Assembly (NCBI GenBank): GCA_003216775.1
Contig: QCII01000003.1
Span: 62,001-126,000, forward strand
Source of the DNA: Prochlorococcus sp. AG-402-K21
Lineage (GTDB): Bacteria; Cyanobacteriota; Cyanobacteriia; PCC-6307; Cyanobiaceae
Length of the DNA stretch: 64,000 bases
Direction of reading: 5' to 3'
Of this stretch, positions 63,291 to 64,000 are shown one piece after another. The translations under genes were made by a program, and so were the position numbers. Position 1 is the first letter of the stretch. The number at the start of each line of letters is the position of its first letter. Under the pieces are notes generated by a model. The model searched no databases. It worked only from the letters and a program-made list of their open reading frames with translations, and had not been told where the DNA came from.

Positions 63291-64000
63291 TTAATCAACA
63301 ATAATTTTTCCATTAACCATATAAATATTAATCTCATCTTTATTAAGGTAATGATTATTCAATATATTATTTGAAATTTTTGTCTCAATTTGTTTTTGAA
63401 TAATTCTTTTTAAAGGTCTTGCACCATAGGCATGATCAAAACTATTTTCAACAAGTTGGTTAATTGCCTCATTCGTAATTTTGAATTTTAAGTTTTTTTT
63501 GCTAAGTCTTTTTTCTAAATTTTGAAGCTGGATTTTTGCAATTTCTTTTATGTCATTTAATTCTAAATTATTAAAAATAACTATTTCATCAAGTCGATTT
63601 AAAAACTCAGGCTTGAAAAATTTTTTAAGTTCATTATCTACTACTTTTTTAATTTCATTTGTATCTTCTTTTCTAACTGATAAATCATTTATTGATTGAC
63701 TTCCTAAATTACTTGTGAGAACAATGATTGAATTTTTGAAATTGATTGTATTACCTTGGCCATCAGTAATGATTCCATCATCAAGAACCTGTAAGAGAAT
63801 ATCTAAGATATCTTTATGAGCTTTCTCTATTTCATCAAGAAGTATCAATGAATAAGGATTTTTGCGTACAGCTTCAGTTAGTTGACCACCTGATTCGAAA
63901 CCTAAATATCCAGGAGGTGAACCTATAATTTTGCTTACTGAATGTTTTTCCATATATTCAGACATATCCAGTCTTGTAATTGAAGAATTTGAATCAAATA
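63291..64000 (-). CDS. clpB: ClpB-type AAA+ disaggregase, C-terminal part (cut by window edge)
   Basis: This ATP-driven disaggregase works with DnaK on aggregated proteins. Only about 236 C-terminal residues of the second AAA+ module are in the window, and the gene continues past base 64000. Seen are RLDMSEYMEKHSVSKIIG, PPGYLGFESGGQLTEAVR, the Walker B LILLDEIEKAH, LTSNLGSQ, FLNRLDEIVIF and the sensor 2 region YGARPLKRIIQ. ClpC is less likely, because the C-terminus fits ClpB better. Confidence 0.88.
   Translation of the reverse strand, partial: FDSNSSITRLDMSEYMEKHSVSKIIGSPPGYLGFESGGQLTEAVRKNPYSLILLDEIEKAHKDILDILLQVLDDGIITDGQGNTINFKNSIIVLTSNLGSQSINDLSVRKEDTNEIKKVVDNELKKFFKPEFLNRLDEIVIFNNLELNDIKEIAKIQLQNLEKRLSKKNLKFKITNEAINQLVENSFDHAYGARPLKRIIQKQIETKISNNILNNHYLNKDEINIYMVNGKIIVD

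Overview
The window is a 64 kb stretch of a very AT-rich, tightly packed cyanobacterial chromosome. Gene content and order point to Prochlorococcus, most likely a high-light type or a close low-GC relative. The evidence is an alpha-carboxysome locus with form IA Rubisco, psaM, ndhL, psb27, a ferrochelatase with a chlorophyll-binding tail, both protochlorophyllide reductases, and the aldehyde-deformylating oxygenase / acyl-ACP reductase pair. Genes usually abut or overlap by a few bases. TTG starts are common. Only one RNA gene is seen, tRNA-Leu(UAA), without an encoded CCA. I saw no insertion sequence, CRISPR array or prophage. The only mobile-type gene is a lone tyrosine recombinase.

Layout. 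1-6.4 kb: purA (cut by the left edge), psb27 and proS on the minus strand, then a plus-strand run with a small HTH protein, a one-TM protein, ppa, an ArsC-like reductase and lepB, and a two-domain histidine phosphatase on the minus strand. 6.5-11.2 kb: CPBP protease, an FtsL-like small protein with ftsI, and transaldolase. 11.3-15.7 kb, minus: a geranylgeranyl-reductase-family flavoprotein, frr, pyrH, cobO and the recombinase. 15.8-19.3 kb, plus: hemH with its CAB tail, ilvB and a secreted SNase-like protein. 19.3-22.2 kb, minus: pgeF-like, Tab2-like and S1-like RNA-binding genes. 22.2-27.6 kb, plus: creatininase family, ado, aar, accA, an SDR and folE. 27.6-30.3 kb: trpF, an M50 protease and a lipoate-ligase-like gene. 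30.4-36.0 kb: psaM, a one-TM protein, light-dependent por, then chlL, chlB and chlN on the minus strand. 36.1-45.3 kb: the carboxysome region (csoS1D, the rdgB/ham1 homologue, csoS1, rbcL, rbcS, csoS2, csoSCA, csoS4A, csoS4B and a PCD-like Rubisco assembly factor). 45.3-56.4 kb: a small picocyanobacterial protein, ridA, gloB, hisG, an ABC exporter, a GNAT enzyme, a pair of sugar-transfer genes, dnaA, a GST-like protein, glutathione reductase and a Ca2+/cation antiporter. 56.5-64 kb: pyrC, tRNA-Leu, ndhL, a DUF3007 protein, trpA, cyAbrB, YciI-like, HTH and DUF1232 proteins, a group 2 sigma factor, hisIE, a PTPS/QueD-like enzyme and the C-terminal end of clpB.

The genes work together in photosynthetic carbon fixation (carboxysome and Rubisco), chlorophyll and heme synthesis (por, chlLBN, hemH), photosystem and NDH assembly (psb27, psaM, ndhL, Tab2-like), fatty acid to alkane conversion (accA, aar, ado), and core replication, translation and amino acid or nucleotide synthesis. 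The signals I find most worth a second look are not genes. A strong hairpin sits at each of the three junctions csoS1|rbcL, rbcL|rbcS and rbcS|csoS2. The 327-base gap before csoS1 is unusually structured, with alternating ACAGG/CCTGT arms and a 14-base direct repeat. At protein level, several family members lack a residue usually considered key: Ppa, Psb27, the PTPS-like protein, the recombinase and the SNase-like protein.
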